Both the position numbers and the translations under genes were made by a program. A DNA stretch of 64,000 bases from NCBI RefSeq assembly GCF_018223345.1, contig NZ_CP073587.1, forward strand, positions 717,001 through 781,000. Direction: 5' to 3'. The notes beneath the pieces are model-generated. The model saw only the letters and a program-made list of their open reading frames with translations. It made no database searches and was not told where the DNA came from. How positions within the stretch are numbered: the stretch's first letter is position 1; the number at the start of each line of letters is the position of its first letter. Below are positions 18,520 to 28,860 of this stretch, in pieces. This DNA comes from Shewanella yunxiaonensis. Its GTDB lineage: Bacteria; Pseudomonadota; Gammaproteobacteria; Enterobacterales; Shewanellaceae.

Positions 18520-19851
18520 CTAATGGCTGCGCGGCCGCAGCACAATCACAATCACCGATACCACCGCCAGCACCATGCAGTACCAGACATCGGAAACCGC
18601 TTGTAGCGGGGAGATTTTAAAGTGCGAGGCAATCAACAGCGCTTGCGCACCATACGGAATTAATCCCTGAATGATACAGGCGAAGATATCCAGCACGCTG
18701 GCCGCGCGTTTGGCACTGACCGCATTTTGCTGCGCCAATTCCCGGGCTATATCGCCGTTGATCACAATTGATACGGTATTGTTGGCGACACAGGTGTTGG
18801 TCAGCGCCACCATCCCGGCCATCCCTAATTCTGCGGCTCTGCTGGAGTTTTCCCCTGTATCGCGAGAAAAGCGCCGAATGAGGTTTTCAATGCGTTGACT
18901 GATAAACGCGAGGCCACCTTGCTGTTGCATCAGTGCTGCCAGGCCGCCGACAAACATAGATAACACAAAGATCTCCTGCATGTTGCCAAAACCTTTGTAG
19001 ATATCATTGGTAAAGGCAACCAATCCGTAATCGCTGCTATACATGCCGACACCGCCAGCAAAGACAATCCCTAGCGCCAGCACGACGAACACGTTAAGTC
19101 CTGAAACTGCGAGGATCAGAATGCTGATATACGGCAAAACTTTTACGACATCCACCTGCTGTGATGGGATAGCCGCGCTGCCCTTAGAAGCCAAGGTAAA
19201 CAGTACTAGTGTGATGATGGCTGCCGGAATGGCGAAAATCAGGTTTTCCCGAAACTTGTCCCGCATGTAACAGCCTTGGGTGCGGGTAGCGGCAATAGTG
19301 GTGTCGGAAATAATCGACAGGTTGTCACCAAACAGTGCCCCAGACATCACCGCCCCGGCCATCAGGGTTAAATCGATATTCGCTTCTTCTGCAATACCCA
19401 GTGCAATGGGGGCTACTGCTGCGATAGTACCCATAGAAGTGCCCATGGCTGTCGCAATAAAGGCCGCTATCACAAAGAACCCAGGTAACAGCAGTTGTGA
19501 TGGAATAAACTGCAATCCCAGTGCCACCGTCGCATCCACGCCGCCGGTCGCTTTAGCCACCGAGGCAAAAGCCCCGGCCAGGAGATAAATCAGACACATC
19601 GCAATGATGTTGCTATGCCCGATGCCGGCCATAAAGGTATCCAGCGTCTGATTCAGCTTTTGTTTTGATAACAACACTGCCAACACAATCGCGGGCAAAA
19701 TCGCTACCGGACTTGGCAGTTGATAAAACGCCATCGCCACGCCGTTTGCCTGAAAATAAAGACCGGCACCAATAAATAGCACCAGAAACAGTAACAGCGG
19801 TAATAGGGCTATCGCAGACGGCGCAGCCTCAGGTTTGGTGTTTTTAGTCAA
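18520..19851 (-). CDS. Na+/H+ antiporter, NhaC-type family
   Basis: The 443-residue protein has about eleven membrane helices. Motifs IATAMGTSMGTIAAVAPIA and AGAVMSGALFGDNLSIISDTT match the Na+/H+ antiporter NhaC superfamily, where the GDNLSxxSDTT stretch holds conserved polar residues. Related proteins may carry other organic solutes, so the substrate is an inference. The start appears to be TTG at 19851, since no ATG gives a full first helix. It is transcribed away from mpl. Confidence 0.8.
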   Translation of the reverse strand: MTKNTKPEAAPSAIALLPLLLFLVLFIGAGLYFQANGVAMAFYQLPSPVAILPAIVLAVLLSKQKLNQTLDTFMAGIGHSNIIAMCLIYLLAGAFASVAKATGGVDATVALGLQFIPSQLLLPGFFVIAAFIATAMGTSMGTIAAVAPIALGIAEEANIDLTLMAGAVMSGALFGDNLSIISDTTIAATRTQGCYMRDKFRENLIFAIPAAIITLVLFTLASKGSAAIPSQQVDVVKVLPYISILILAVSGLNVFVVLALGIVFAGGVGMYSSDYGLVAFTNDIYKGFGNMQEIFVLSMFVGGLAALMQQQGGLAFISQRIENLIRRFSRDTGENSSRAAELGMAGMVALTNTCVANNTVSIVINGDIARELAQQNAVSAKRAASVLDIFACIIQGLIPYGAQALLIASHFKISPLQAVSDVWYCMVLAVVSVIVIVLRPRSH

Positions 19852-20126
19852 AATCTTATTCTCTGTTTTTATGAGCCCGGTATTTAACGATGGTGGCGGT
19901 TAACCCGGCAAAAAGTCTTTTCAGCTTATGCAACAGACATGGCTGTGGCAATCTGTCGCAGCATAGGGGATCGGCTGATAGCTGTCAATTTAGCCGTCTA
20001 GATGTTTTTACTTCTATATATATGAAAAGCGACAGCTAACGTTAGTTGTGGATGCTGAGGTTACACTGACAATCCCGTTGGCAATGGGTAGAATAGGCGG
20101 CAGTTGTTACGCGCAGGAACTGCATC

Positions 20127-21512
20127 ATGCATATACATATTTTAGGGATTTGTGGCACCTTTATGGGGGGCTTGGCAATTTTAGCGAGAGCTATGGGCCA
20201 TAAAGTGACTGGCGCTGATGCCAATGTCTATCCGCCAATGAGTACTCAGTTAGAGCAGCAGGGTATCGCTCTGATCCAAGGCTTTGACCCTGCGCAGTTA
20301 GACCCTGCACCGGATTTGGTGGTGATTGGCAATGCGATGAGCCGCGGCAATCCCTGCGTCGAGGCCGTGTTGGATAACGGGCTGAAATACACCTCAGGCC
20401 CGCAGTTTTTGCATGATTATATCTTACCTGAACGCTGGGTGCTGGCAGTCTCAGGAACTCACGGTAAAACGTCGACAGCCAGTATGTTGGCGTGGATTTT
20501 AGAGTCCTGTGGTTATCAGCCAGGCTTTCTTATCGGCGGTATTCCGCGCAATTTTGGTGTCTCGGCGCGGCTCGGCAATTCGCCGTTTTTTGTGGTGGAG
20601 GCCGATGAATATGACAGTGCCTTCTTCGATAAGCGTTCCAAATTTGTGCATTACCAACCGCGGACGTTGGTAATTAACAATCTGGAATATGACCATGCCG
20701 ATATCTTTGACGATCTGAAGGCCATTCAGAAGCAGTTTCATCACCTGCTGCGGATAGTGCCTGGTAACGGCCGGGTGATCTGGCCTAAAGACAGTGAGGC
20801 TGTGGCTGAGGTCGTCGCCAAGGGCTGCTGGAGCGAACAGGAAACGGTCAGTCACACGAGTGGTCTGGGGGATTGGCATATCGAGCCGTTAGCCGCTGAT
20901 GGACATCATTTTGAGTTGTTTCTGGCGGGGGGCTCGCAGGGCAAACTGGAATGGTCATTACTCGGCAAACACAATATGGAAAATGCGGTAATGGCCGTGG
21001 CTGCAGCGCGTCACGTAGGCGTAAAGCCGGCCGATGCCATCGCCGCGCTGATGCAGTTTATTCCGCCTAAACGACGACTGGAACTGATTGGCGATATTCA
21101 TGGCATTCAGGTATTTGACGATTTTGCCCATCATCCAACAGCCATTGCCACAACGCTGCAAGGGTTGCGGGCTAAGGTTGGCGATGGTCATATCACCGTG
21201 GTGCTGGAACCCCGTTCTAACACGATGAAAAGCGGCGTACACAAGGCCACTCTCGCCGAGTCGATGCATGATGCAGACAACGCTATTTTGTATCAGGCAG
21301 ATACTATCCATTGGGATATTTCCGCGGCCATGGCGAATGCGCCGATTCCCGTTGCTGTGCTATACAAGATTGAGGATGTCGTGCAAAAAGTGGCTGCTGA
21401 AGCACGGGCTGGTGACTGCATTATCATCATGAGCAATGGCGGCTTTGGCGGTATTCACGGCAAATTACTGGCCGCACTTAAGGCACGCTTTCATGCGGAG
21501 ACGCAGCGATGA
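20127..21512 (+). CDS. mpl: Murein tripeptide ligase Mpl
   Basis: The 461-residue Mur-ligase family enzyme joins recycled L-Ala-gamma-D-Glu-meso-DAP to UDP-MurNAc. It begins [17 protein letters not shown], has the ATP loop [13 protein letters not shown] (residues ~113-125), the [13 protein letters not shown] metal site and the C-terminal [12 protein letters not shown] and LEPRSNTMK motifs typical of Mpl as opposed to MurC. The stop overlaps the ubiX start by four bases (ATGA), so both are translated together. Confidence 0.96.
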   Translation: MHIHILGICGTFMGGLAILARAMGHKVTGADANVYPPMSTQLEQQGIALIQGFDPAQLDPAPDLVVIGNAMSRGNPCVEAVLDNGLKYTSGPQFLHDYILPERWVLAVSGTHGKTSTASMLAWILESCGYQPGFLIGGIPRNFGVSARLGNSPFFVVEADEYDSAFFDKRSKFVHYQPRTLVINNLEYDHADIFDDLKAIQKQFHHLLRIVPGNGRVIWPKDSEAVAEVVAKGCWSEQETVSHTSGLGDWHIEPLAADGHHFELFLAGGSQGKLEWSLLGKHNMENAVMAVAAARHVGVKPADAIAALMQFIPPKRRLELIGDIHGIQVFDDFAHHPTAIATTLQGLRAKVGDGHITVVLEPRSNTMKSGVHKATLAESMHDADNAILYQADTIHWDISAAMANAPIPVAVLYKIEDVVQKVAAEARAGDCIIIMSNGGFGGIHGKLLAALKARFHAETQR

Positions 21513-22135
21513 ATAGTATCAGTCTGGCCTGGACTGGCGCTTCTGGGGCGCCTTATGGCCTGAAGCTGTTGGAATGTCTGCTACAAGCGGATTATCAGGT
21601 ATTTTTAATGATCTCCTCTGCCGCCAGAGTGGTACTGGCGCAAGAGCATGGTATTAAGCTCAGTGCTGCGCCGGAAAAGGCCACGGAGCAGTTGCAGGCA
21701 ATTATGCCCGCGAGTGGAGCGCTACGGGTGCTGGGTAAGGATGAATGGTTTTCACCGCCCGCATCCGGTTCTGCGGCGCCAAAGCAGATGGTGATCTGTC
21801 CTTGTTCGACCGGCACTTTGGCCGCCGTGGCCACGGGCATGAGTAATAATCTGTTGGAACGGGCGGCCGACGTGGTACTCAAAGAGCGCGGACAGTTAAT
21901 CCTGGTGCCGCGAGAAACGCCTTTTAATACCATTCACTTACAACATATGCTGAGTCTGAGCCAGCAGGGGGCGGTGATTTTGCCTGCCGCGCCAGGTTTT
22001 TATCACCATCCCAAATCCGTTCAGGATCTGGTAGACTTCGTCGTCGCCCGGATCCTCGACCATCTGGGCGTGGCACATTCATTAACGGGCCGCTGGGGCT
22101 ATGATCAGCCGGTTGGCGGCGGCATCGAAGATTGA
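21509..22135 (+). CDS. ubiX: Flavin prenyltransferase UbiX
   Basis: The 208-residue enzyme makes prenylated FMN for the UbiD decarboxylase in ubiquinone synthesis. Family features include [17 protein letters not shown] at the N-terminus, [30 protein letters not shown], and [17 protein letters not shown]. ubiD is not in the window. It overlaps mpl by four bases and precedes hpt by seven, making a likely three-gene unit. Confidence 0.95.
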   Translation: MNSISLAWTGASGAPYGLKLLECLLQADYQVFLMISSAARVVLAQEHGIKLSAAPEKATEQLQAIMPASGALRVLGKDEWFSPPASGSAAPKQMVICPCSTGTLAAVATGMSNNLLERAADVVLKERGQLILVPRETPFNTIHLQHMLSLSQQGAVILPAAPGFYHHPKSVQDLVDFVVARILDHLGVAHSLTGRWGYDQPVGGGIED

Positions 22136-22142
22136 GATAAGT

Positions 22143-22673
22143 ATGAAGCACACCATCGAAATGATGATCTCTGCAGAAGAGATCAATCGCAAACTGGATG
22201 AACTGGCCGCGCGTATTAATGCTCATTATCAGCATACAGATAAGCTGTTGATGGTGGGACTGTTAAAAGGCTCAGTGGTGTTTATGGCGGATCTGTGTCG
22301 CCGTATCAACGGTCATGTGGAGATCGACTTTATGTCGGTGTCCAGTTATGGCAGTACTATGACCAGCTCCCGCGATGTGAAGATCCTCAAGGATGTCCAG
22401 TCAGACATTGCCGGACGCGATGTCTTAATTGTCGAAGACCTCATCGATTCCGGCAATACCCTGAACAAAGTCCGTGAAATGCTGCGGCTGCGCGATCCCA
22501 AAAGTCTGGCGTTGTGCACATTGCTGGATAAGCCCGATCGTCGCGAAGTCGATGTGCCGGTGGATTTTGTCGGCTTTACCATTCCCGATGAATTTGTGGT
22601 AGGTTATGGTATCGACTACGCGGAGCAATACCGCAATCTCCCCTATATTGCCAGGGTTATTCCTCAGGAATAA
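22143..22673 (+). CDS. hpt: Hypoxanthine phosphoribosyltransferase
   Basis: The 176-residue purine salvage enzyme makes IMP from hypoxanthine and PRPP. The PRPP loop is [14 protein letters not shown] (residues ~96-109), and [17 protein letters not shown] plus the flexible-loop stretch [11 protein letters not shown] are typical. ATG at 22143, seven bases after ubiX, is preferred to an upstream frame overlapping ubiX. Confidence 0.95.
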   Translation: MKHTIEMMISAEEINRKLDELAARINAHYQHTDKLLMVGLLKGSVVFMADLCRRINGHVEIDFMSVSSYGSTMTSSRDVKILKDVQSDIAGRDVLIVEDLIDSGNTLNKVREMLRLRDPKSLALCTLLDKPDRREVDVPVDFVGFTIPDEFVVGYGIDYAEQYRNLPYIARVIPQE

Positions 22674-22704
22674 CCTGCATTAGGTGGTTTTGACAGACAA
22701 TCTG

Positions 22705-22732
22705 ACTCCCGCTATGGCGGGAGTTTTGTTTT
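22705..22732 (+). terminator. Terminator after hpt
   Basis: ACTCCCGC and GCGGGAGT enclose TATG and are followed by TTTGTTTT. It closes the mpl-ubiX-hpt unit. Confidence 0.88.
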
Positions 22733-22753
22733 ACCCTACAGAGGATACAACCG

Positions 22754-23689
22754 ATGACAGCAGGGGTGGCGCTGGCGCTGGAAAACCTGAAGAAAACCTA
22801 TAAAGGCGGTGTTGAAGCCGTCAAGGGGATTAACCTGCAGGTAAAGCAGGGGGATTTCTTTGCCTTGTTGGGGCCTAACGGTGCCGGAAAGTCTACTACC
22901 ATAGGCATTATCAGTTCGCTGGTCCATAAAACCGGCGGCAAGGTAGAAGTGTTCGGTCACGATCTGGATCAAGAACTCGAACAAGCCAAACTTTGTATCG
23001 GTTTAGTGCCGCAGGAGTTCAACTTCAATCAGTTTGAAAGCGTGCTGCAAATTGTGGTGAATCAGGCAGGTTACTACGGTGTCCCACGTTCGGAAGCCTA
23101 TGTAAGGGCCGAGAAATATCTGACGCAGTTAGATCTGTGGCAAAAGCGCAATGCCAAAGCGCGGGAGTTATCCGGCGGCATGAAACGGCGTTTGATGATT
23201 GCCCGGGCGTTGATGCATGAACCGAAGCTGTTGATTCTCGATGAACCAACTGCCGGGGTTGATATTGAACTGCGACGCTCCATGTGGGAATTCCTGCAAC
23301 GCATCAACCAGGAAGGTGTCACCATCATCCTGACCACGCATTATCTTGAAGAAGCTGAAATGCTGTGCCGTAATATCGGCATCATCGATAACGGCGTGCT
23401 GGTGGAATGTACCAGTATGAAAGCCTTGCTGGCGAAGCTGGACATGGAAACCTTTGTGCTGGATCTCAAGCAGCCGCAGACACAGTTACCCGAACTGCCC
23501 GGTATTCAAGCAAGGTTAATCGACGCCAATACCTTAGAAGTCGATGTGGCCAAGTCTAATAGCCTTAACAGCGTATTTGCAGCGCTGACCGCGCAGGGCA
23601 TTGATGTGCTGTCGATGCGGAATAAAACCAACCGCTTGGAAGAACTGTTTGTAGAACTGGTCGAGCGCGACAAAGGAGCTAACGCATGA
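22754..23689 (+). CDS. yadG: ABC transporter ATP-binding protein YadG
   Basis: The 311-residue ATPase shows Walker A GPNGAGKST (residues ~39-47), the signature LSGGMKRR, Walker B LLILDEPTAGVD and the H-loop TTHYLEEAE. The C-terminal part (residues ~225-311) is typical of ABC-2 type partners. It overlaps the permease gene yadH by four bases. The substrate is not known in E. coli either. Confidence 0.9.
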   Translation: MTAGVALALENLKKTYKGGVEAVKGINLQVKQGDFFALLGPNGAGKSTTIGIISSLVHKTGGKVEVFGHDLDQELEQAKLCIGLVPQEFNFNQFESVLQIVVNQAGYYGVPRSEAYVRAEKYLTQLDLWQKRNAKARELSGGMKRRLMIARALMHEPKLLILDEPTAGVDIELRRSMWEFLQRINQEGVTIILTTHYLEEAEMLCRNIGIIDNGVLVECTSMKALLAKLDMETFVLDLKQPQTQLPELPGIQARLIDANTLEVDVAKSNSLNSVFAALTAQGIDVLSMRNKTNRLEELFVELVERDKGANA

Positions 23690-24456
23690 AAGGCCTGTAT
23701 TTTATCGCCTTTAAAAGCATCGTTATCAAAGAGATCACCCGTTTTACCCGGATTTGGATCCAAACCCTGTTACCGCCCGCCATTACCATGACGCTGTACT
23801 TTTTAATTTTCGGTAATCTGGTCGGCAGTCGTATCGGCTTGATGGGCGGGGTGTCCTATATGGAATTTATTGCCCCCGGGCTGATCATGATGGCGGTGAT
23901 CACTAACTCCTACGCCAACGTTGCTTCATCTTTTTTCAGTGCGAAGTTTCAGCGTAATCTGGAAGAGCTATTAGTCGCACCTGTACCCCATTATGTCATG
24001 ATCGGTGGCTACGTGGCGGGCGGTGTGGCTCGTGGTCTGCTGGTGGGTTTAATCGTGACTGTGGTGGCAATGTGCTTTGTGGACTTGCACTTACAACATC
24101 CATTGCTGGTAGTGGTAACCGTGTTCTTGACCTCAGTGCTATTTGCTCTAGGCGGTCTGATTAACGCCGTATTTGCCCGTAATTTTGATGACATCAGCAT
24201 CATTCCGACATTTGTACTGACCCCCTTGACCTATCTCGGTGGGGTATTTTATTCACTGTCGTTATTACCTGATTTCTGGCGAGGCGTGTCGGCACTTAAC
24301 CCTATCGTGTATATGATCAACGTGTTCCGTTATGGCTTTCTCGGCTTTGCGGATATCAGTGTCGGTTTATCTGTCGCGGTCATCATTGGTTTTTGTGCCG
24401 GATTATGGCTATTGGCCTATTATCTGGTGTCGCGCGGAATTGGTTTGCGTACCTGA
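23686..24456 (+). CDS. yadH: ABC-2 type transporter permease YadH
   Basis: The 256-residue protein has six membrane helices and the ABC-2 signature region (FGNLVGSRIG, SSFFSAKFQRNLEELLVAP, TPLTYLGGVFYSL). It matches YadH, partner of YadG. The start overlaps the yadG stop, so the two are co-translated. They sit directly downstream of hpt as in E. coli, but the carbonic anhydrase gene found between them there is missing. Confidence 0.9.
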   Translation: MKGLYFIAFKSIVIKEITRFTRIWIQTLLPPAITMTLYFLIFGNLVGSRIGLMGGVSYMEFIAPGLIMMAVITNSYANVASSFFSAKFQRNLEELLVAPVPHYVMIGGYVAGGVARGLLVGLIVTVVAMCFVDLHLQHPLLVVVTVFLTSVLFALGGLINAVFARNFDDISIIPTFVLTPLTYLGGVFYSLSLLPDFWRGVSALNPIVYMINVFRYGFLGFADISVGLSVAVIIGFCAGLWLLAYYLVSRGIGLRT

Positions 24457-24463
24457 TGCGTTT

Positions 24464-24483
24464 CAGGCTCAAGGATGAGCCTG
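24464..24483. repeat. Hairpin between converging yadH and DUF4124-type gene
   Basis: CAGGCTCA and TGAGCCTG form an eight-pair stem around AGGA and overlap the minus-strand stop codon. There is no T run on either side, so termination here is uncertain. Confidence 0.5.
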
Positions 24484-24984
24484 TGGTTCTGGGAGTTGCT
24501 GTTTATATTGCTGCAGTTTTGCCAGTGACTGGTGATTACGTTGTTGCAGTGTGTCGTAACGTTGATTGATTTGTTGCTGTTTCTGCAAGTACCCACTATC
24601 AGTCGTTGCGGTATGTTCCCAATATCTTTCCCGCTCTAGCTTTTGTAACTCATTGGTGCGCAGCGTTTCCAAATAGCCGTGTTCCTGCTGCAGGCGATTG
24701 ATTTCAGAATCCAGCCAACGGCCTAATTGACCTGTCGTCAGCCCTTTCGTGGCGAGGATTTTTTGCAGTGGATCGACCTCCGCGGTTTTTTCTGGCGTCT
24801 CTTTTGCCAGACCATTCTGGTACTCAATCTGGTATTGCGTGTAATTATCAGGGCAGGGTTGTTGGCTAAAAGCTATCTGCTTATTTGTGATACATTTGTA
24901 AATTAATTTACTGTCCTCAGCATTGACATATGTCGCTGAAGAAACTAATAAAACAAATAAAAACAGATCCCTATAAGATAACAT
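24469..24984 (-). CDS. Secreted DUF4124-like protein
   Basis: The 171-residue product has an N-terminal signal peptide (cleavage near YVNAEDS) followed by IYKCITNKQIAFSQQPCP, the short Cys-containing motif of DUF4124 proteins. The rest is a long Gln/Glu-rich helix that probably forms a coiled coil (LQQEHGYLETLRTNELQKLERERY). It should be periplasmic. ATG at 24984 with GGATAAG upstream is used over TTG at 24990. No enzymatic function can be inferred. Confidence 0.75.
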   Translation of the reverse strand: MLSYRDLFLFVLLVSSATYVNAEDSKLIYKCITNKQIAFSQQPCPDNYTQYQIEYQNGLAKETPEKTAEVDPLQKILATKGLTTGQLGRWLDSEINRLQQEHGYLETLRTNELQKLERERYWEHTATTDSGYLQKQQQINQRYDTLQQRNHQSLAKLQQYKQQLPEPQAHP

Positions 24985-25095
24985 CGGCAAACTTATCCAA
25001 GTTTACAATGTTAATTATCATGACCTAATTTGGTGGGGTTGGCTAGCGTTTTGGCAGGGCGGACATATGACCTAGTTAACATTCAGTCAGTTTGC

Positions 25096-25122
25096 CCGCC
25101 AGCACTGTTATTGTGCTGGCGG
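25096..25122 (-). terminator. Strong hairpin downstream of panC
   Basis: CCGCCAGCAC and GTGCTGGCGG form a ten-pair stem with a seven-base loop, ten bases past the panC stop. A T tract is lacking, so it may protect the mRNA end or need Rho to terminate. Confidence 0.5.
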
Positions 25123-25131
25123 TAATGCATT

Positions 25132-25977
25132 TCAGCGATGGACAACGAGGTTATCGATCAATCTGGCCTTTCCCAGATAGACGGCTGCCAGAATCACCAG
25201 CTCTTTATCAGTCTCAGTCACTGGGGCCAGGGTTTGTGCCTGACGGATTTCGATATAATCCGGACGCAAACCGGCATGCTGCAGGGTACTCTTGGCCTCA
25301 GCGATGGCGAGTTCGATTGCCGTGCCATTTTTAATGGCTTCCGCTAAGTCATCCAGTGTCCGTTTCAGCGCAGGGGCCTTAGCCTTTTCTTCGGCGGTGA
25401 GGTAGCCATTACGACTACTCATGGCCAGCCCTGAAGACTCGCGCACCGTATCAACGCCCATCACTTCGACTGGCAGGGAAAGGTCTTCTACCATGGTGCG
25501 GATAATCTGCAACTGCTGATAGTCTTTGCGACCAAACAGCGCAATATCAGGTTGCACGATATTAAACAACTTGCAGACAATGGTGGCGGCCCCACGGAAA
25601 TGACCGGGGCGGGTTGCACCACACAATTGCTCCGAGAGTCCGGGAACTTCAACATAGGTCTGCACCGCCAGACCACGGGGATAGATGATCTCCGGAGTTG
25701 GGAGAAACAGTAACTCACAGCCAGCTTCTACCAGTTTCTGCTGATCAGCTTCCAGCGTCCTCGGGTAACCATCCAAATCTTCGTTAGGGCCGAATTGCAT
25801 CGGGTTGACGAAAATTGAAGCTACCACATGATCCGCACGTCGTTTGCCTTCGGTGATCAGGCTGATATGGCCAGCGTGCAGATTGCCCATAGTCGGCACA
25901 AATGCGACGCTTTCACCTTTGTTTTTCCAGGTTTTTATCCGAGCGCGGATTTCTTCAATCTTAGCGGTTGTCAACAT
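25132..25977 (-). CDS. panC: Pantothenate synthetase PanC
   Basis: The 281-residue enzyme condenses pantoate and beta-alanine with ATP. The nucleotidyltransferase HxGH site is [11 protein letters not shown] (residues ~28-38), with [20 protein letters not shown], the ATP-binding [13 protein letters not shown] and the MSSRNGYL loop. panB lies 23 bases upstream on the same strand. panD (aspartate decarboxylase), which usually supplies beta-alanine, is not in the window. Confidence 0.97.
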   Translation of the reverse strand: MLTTAKIEEIRARIKTWKNKGESVAFVPTMGNLHAGHISLITEGKRRADHVVASIFVNPMQFGPNEDLDGYPRTLEADQQKLVEAGCELLFLPTPEIIYPRGLAVQTYVEVPGLSEQLCGATRPGHFRGAATIVCKLFNIVQPDIALFGRKDYQQLQIIRTMVEDLSLPVEVMGVDTVRESSGLAMSSRNGYLTAEEKAKAPALKRTLDDLAEAIKNGTAIELAIAEAKSTLQHAGLRPDYIEIRQAQTLAPVTETDKELVILAAVYLGKARLIDNLVVHR

Positions 25978-26000
25978 TTACGTAATGATCCAAAAGATGT

Positions 26001-26795
26001 TCAGTTGAATGTATGCTCATCAGCAGGGAACAGTCCCTGTTGTACTTCCTCATTGTAGGCTCTAATCGCTGCGCGGATATCACCCGTTTGTTTGAGGTAA
26101 TTCTTTGAAAAACGTGGAATGTAGCCGGTGGAGATGCCCAACACGTCATGCATCACCAGGATTTGACCATCGGTATCTTTACCTGCCCCAATACCGATAA
26201 CCGGGATTTTAACGGCCTCGGTAACGGCTTTCGCAAGGGCCGCCGGAATACATTCCAAAACCAATAGCTGCGCGCCAGCGGCTTCGAAACCAATGGCTTC
26301 ATCGAGAATACGTTTGGCGTTGTCCTCATCGCGGCCCTGTATTTTAAATCCGCCAAATACGTGCACAGATTGAGGTGTCAGGCCGATGTGGGCGCAGACT
26401 GGAATACCGCGCTCAGTAAGCATCTTGACTGTTGGCATCAGCCAGTGGCCGCCCTCCAGTTTTACCATGGCGGCGCCAGCTTGCATGACCTTGGCACAGT
26501 TTTCTAGTGCCTGCTCCGGTGTAGCATAGGCCATAAACGGTAGATCTGACACCAACAATGAACGGCTGATACCACGGCGTACACAGCGGGTGTGGTAACA
26601 CATATCCTCAACGGTTACCGGCAGGGTATCTTCCTGTCCTTGCAGAACCATACCCAGTGAATCCCCGACTAGTAATACATCAATACCTTCTTCATCAAAG
26701 GCTTTGGCAAAACTGGCGTCATAAGCAGTGAGCGAAGCAAATTTCTGACCTTCCTGCTTGTACTTTAGCAGGGTGGTGATAGTGACTTTGGACAT
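26001..26795 (-). CDS. panB: 3-methyl-2-oxobutanoate hydroxymethyltransferase PanB
   Basis: The 264-residue enzyme makes ketopantoate from 2-ketoisovalerate. Signatures include [51 protein letters not shown] and [24 protein letters not shown] at 26795 has GGAAGAG nine bases upstream; the frame extends five residues further without support. It is followed by panC in a two-gene pantothenate unit. Confidence 0.97.
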   Translation of the reverse strand: MSKVTITTLLKYKQEGQKFASLTAYDASFAKAFDEEGIDVLLVGDSLGMVLQGQEDTLPVTVEDMCYHTRCVRRGISRSLLVSDLPFMAYATPEQALENCAKVMQAGAAMVKLEGGHWLMPTVKMLTERGIPVCAHIGLTPQSVHVFGGFKIQGRDEDNAKRILDEAIGFEAAGAQLLVLECIPAALAKAVTEAVKIPVIGIGAGKDTDGQILVMHDVLGISTGYIPRFSKNYLKQTGDIRAAIRAYNEEVQQGLFPADEHTFN

Positions 26796-26873
26796 AAGTA
26801 TCTCTTCCAAACACGTGTGTGAATTGAGTTATATGCCATCACTCGGGGCTTAGCAATGGCTGCTGCCGGTTTA

Positions 26874-27359
26874 TCAGCTCGATGGCAACCGCTGCAATGC
26901 ATTGCGCATAGTGTCATCGATTAAATTACTGACTAATGTACCACAAGGCAGTTGTAAGCGGGGGGAAAGTTCTGCCAGTGGCACCAGCACAAAAGCCCGC
27001 TGTTTAAGGCCGTAATGAGGAACTTTCAGTCTGGGTAAGTCGATAATTTCGTCACCATAAAGGAGCAGATCCAGATCCAGCGTTCTTGGACCCCAACGAA
27101 CCTCGCGGGTGCGCCCCTGTTGCAATTCGATAGCCTGCAACGCTTCCAATAATGCCAGTGGTTTGAGGTCAGTATTGAAGCTTGCGACTGCGTTGACATA
27201 GTCTGGCTGCGGCACCTCACCCATAGGAGTGCTGCGATAGTATGAGGACACGCGGAGCTGATGGTCTGTCGCTAAAGCCGTTAACTTGCGGCAAGCGCTA
27301 TCTAGCTGCTGTTGTGGCTGCGCCAGATTAGCGCCTAACGCGACATACACCAATGGCAT
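26874..27359 (-). CDS. folK: 2-amino-4-hydroxy-6-hydroxymethyldihydropteridine pyrophosphokinase FolK
   Basis: The 161-residue folate enzyme transfers pyrophosphate from ATP to the pterin. The HPPK signature is WGPRTLDLDLLLYGD (residues ~89-103) and the start VYVALGANLAQPQQQL is typical. It begins one base after the pcnB stop, the same pcnB-folK pairing seen in E. coli. Confidence 0.95.
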   Translation of the reverse strand: MPLVYVALGANLAQPQQQLDSACRKLTALATDHQLRVSSYYRSTPMGEVPQPDYVNAVASFNTDLKPLALLEALQAIELQQGRTREVRWGPRTLDLDLLLYGDEIIDLPRLKVPHYGLKQRAFVLVPLAELSPRLQLPCGTLVSNLIDDTMRNALQRLPSS

Positions 27360-27360
27360 G

Positions 27361-28779
27361 CTAGTCGGTCACCTCGGTGCTGGCACTGGCTTGATCACGG
27401 CGTGGACGCCGTCGCCGTTGACTGGCATTGCGGTTGCGATGACTGCTTTTATTACCACTGCTAGCCAGTTCCTGACGCTGTTCGTCATCGGCATCCACAA
27501 ACTGCTGCCACCAACTGGCGAGTTTCGCCAGATTGCCGCCTTCAGCATTGGCGCGCATCAATAACAGGTCGTAAGCGGCACGGAATTTGGGGTGCTCCAG
27601 CAGTTTAAATGCCCGACCGCCCTTAGAACGTTCGAACCGCAACTGTAATTGCCAGATATCACGCGCGGGTGTACTGAACCGGCGAGGGATGCTGATGCTC
27701 TGGCACTGCTGCTCTAACACGTCGCCCATGGCGGCATAAAACGCATCGTAGCTAGTTAAGCCACTTTCTGATGCGATATCCTGAGCCCTTGCCTGCAGTG
27801 GATACCACAACAATGCGGCAAAGAAATAGGCGGGCGTCACTGGCTTATCTTCGTTGATGCGGGCATCGGTGTTGTGCATCACCTCTGTCACCATGCGCAT
27901 TGCGGGTCCTTTCGGATTGTCCTTTAACTGTGCTTCTACCAACGGGAATAGCGGTTCAAACAGGTGGTATTCGCGCATCAGTCGCAGATTCTGGCCCGCC
28001 TTACCAGCGAAGAACAGTTTCAGCACCTCTTCATACATACGCGCAGCCGGAATATCTTTTAGCAGTAAAGCCAATGATTTGATGGGTGCGGCAGTGTGTG
28101 CATCAATCTGCATCCCCAATTTCCCGGCAAAACGTACCGCACGCAGCATCCGCACTGGATCTTCGCGGTAACGGGTTTCGGGATCGCCAATTAGCCGCAA
28201 GGTGCGATTACGTAAATCCTGCAAACCACCGCCATAACTGCGGATGCTGTAATCATCAATGCTGTAGTACAGTGCATTAACGGTGAAATCGCGCCGTTCG
28301 GCATCCTGGTCAATGTCACCATAGACGTTATCCCGCAGGAGTCTGCCAGCAGCATTAACTTTGGAGATGTTTTCGCTACTCTCACCGTGATGACCACGGA
28401 AAGTAGCCACTTCAATGACGTCACGACCGAACACAATATGCGCCAGTCGAAATCTGCGTCCGACCAGACGACAGTTACGGAACAGCTTTTTGATTTCTTC
28501 TGGCGTGGCATTCGTCACCACATCAAAATCTTTAGGTTCCAGGCCCAACAGCAGATCACGCACACCGCCGCCCACCAGATAAGCCTGGTAGCCAGATTTG
28601 TGCAGGCGATAAAGCACTTTCAGCGCATTTTCGCTAATTTGCTTACGAGAGATGCTGTGACCATCGCGAGGGACGATCTCCAGGCTTAAAGCTGTGTCTG
28701 TATTGGCTTCTTCGGGAAGTTTGGCGGATGGGCCTTCGTCAAACAACTGCTTACAGAACTGTGTGATACGGCGAAAAAT
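27361..28779 (-). CDS. pcnB: Poly(A) polymerase I PcnB, probable AUU start
   Basis: The 472-residue nucleotidyltransferase adds 3' poly(A) tails that promote RNA decay. The head domain has YLVGGGVRDLLLGLEPKDFDVVTNATPEE and LVGRRFRLAHIVFG; the C-terminus is Arg-rich (NASQRRRRPRR), as in E. coli PcnB. No ATG, GTG or TTG lies at the homologous start. ATT at 28779, six bases after AGAGG, gives (M)FRRITQFCKQLF, lining up with E. coli (M)FTRVANFCRKVL, which is known to initiate at AUU. A GTG at 28803 is in frame but has no ribosome site. An inefficient start would keep enzyme levels low. Confidence 0.92.
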   Translation of the reverse strand: MFRRITQFCKQLFDEGPSAKLPEEANTDTALSLEIVPRDGHSISRKQISENALKVLYRLHKSGYQAYLVGGGVRDLLLGLEPKDFDVVTNATPEEIKKLFRNCRLVGRRFRLAHIVFGRDVIEVATFRGHHGESSENISKVNAAGRLLRDNVYGDIDQDAERRDFTVNALYYSIDDYSIRSYGGGLQDLRNRTLRLIGDPETRYREDPVRMLRAVRFAGKLGMQIDAHTAAPIKSLALLLKDIPAARMYEEVLKLFFAGKAGQNLRLMREYHLFEPLFPLVEAQLKDNPKGPAMRMVTEVMHNTDARINEDKPVTPAYFFAALLWYPLQARAQDIASESGLTSYDAFYAAMGDVLEQQCQSISIPRRFSTPARDIWQLQLRFERSKGGRAFKLLEHPKFRAAYDLLLMRANAEGGNLAKLASWWQQFVDADDEQRQELASSGNKSSHRNRNASQRRRRPRRDQASASTEVTD

Positions 28780-28860
28780 AGGACACCTCTGAAATCTGAT
28801 CACAAAGTTTGGGAATAAAACTGGCGGCTATGATATACCAATTAGCGGGGGATGAGTATA

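Noticed and set aside
18671..19588. Several 75-102-codon plus-strand frames opposite the antiporter gene
   Set aside because: They arise from the GC-rich codon pattern of the membrane protein gene; no starts or homology.
27854..28171. 105-codon frame antisense to pcnB
   Set aside because: The opposite strand encodes an intact, conserved protein; this is a shadow frame.
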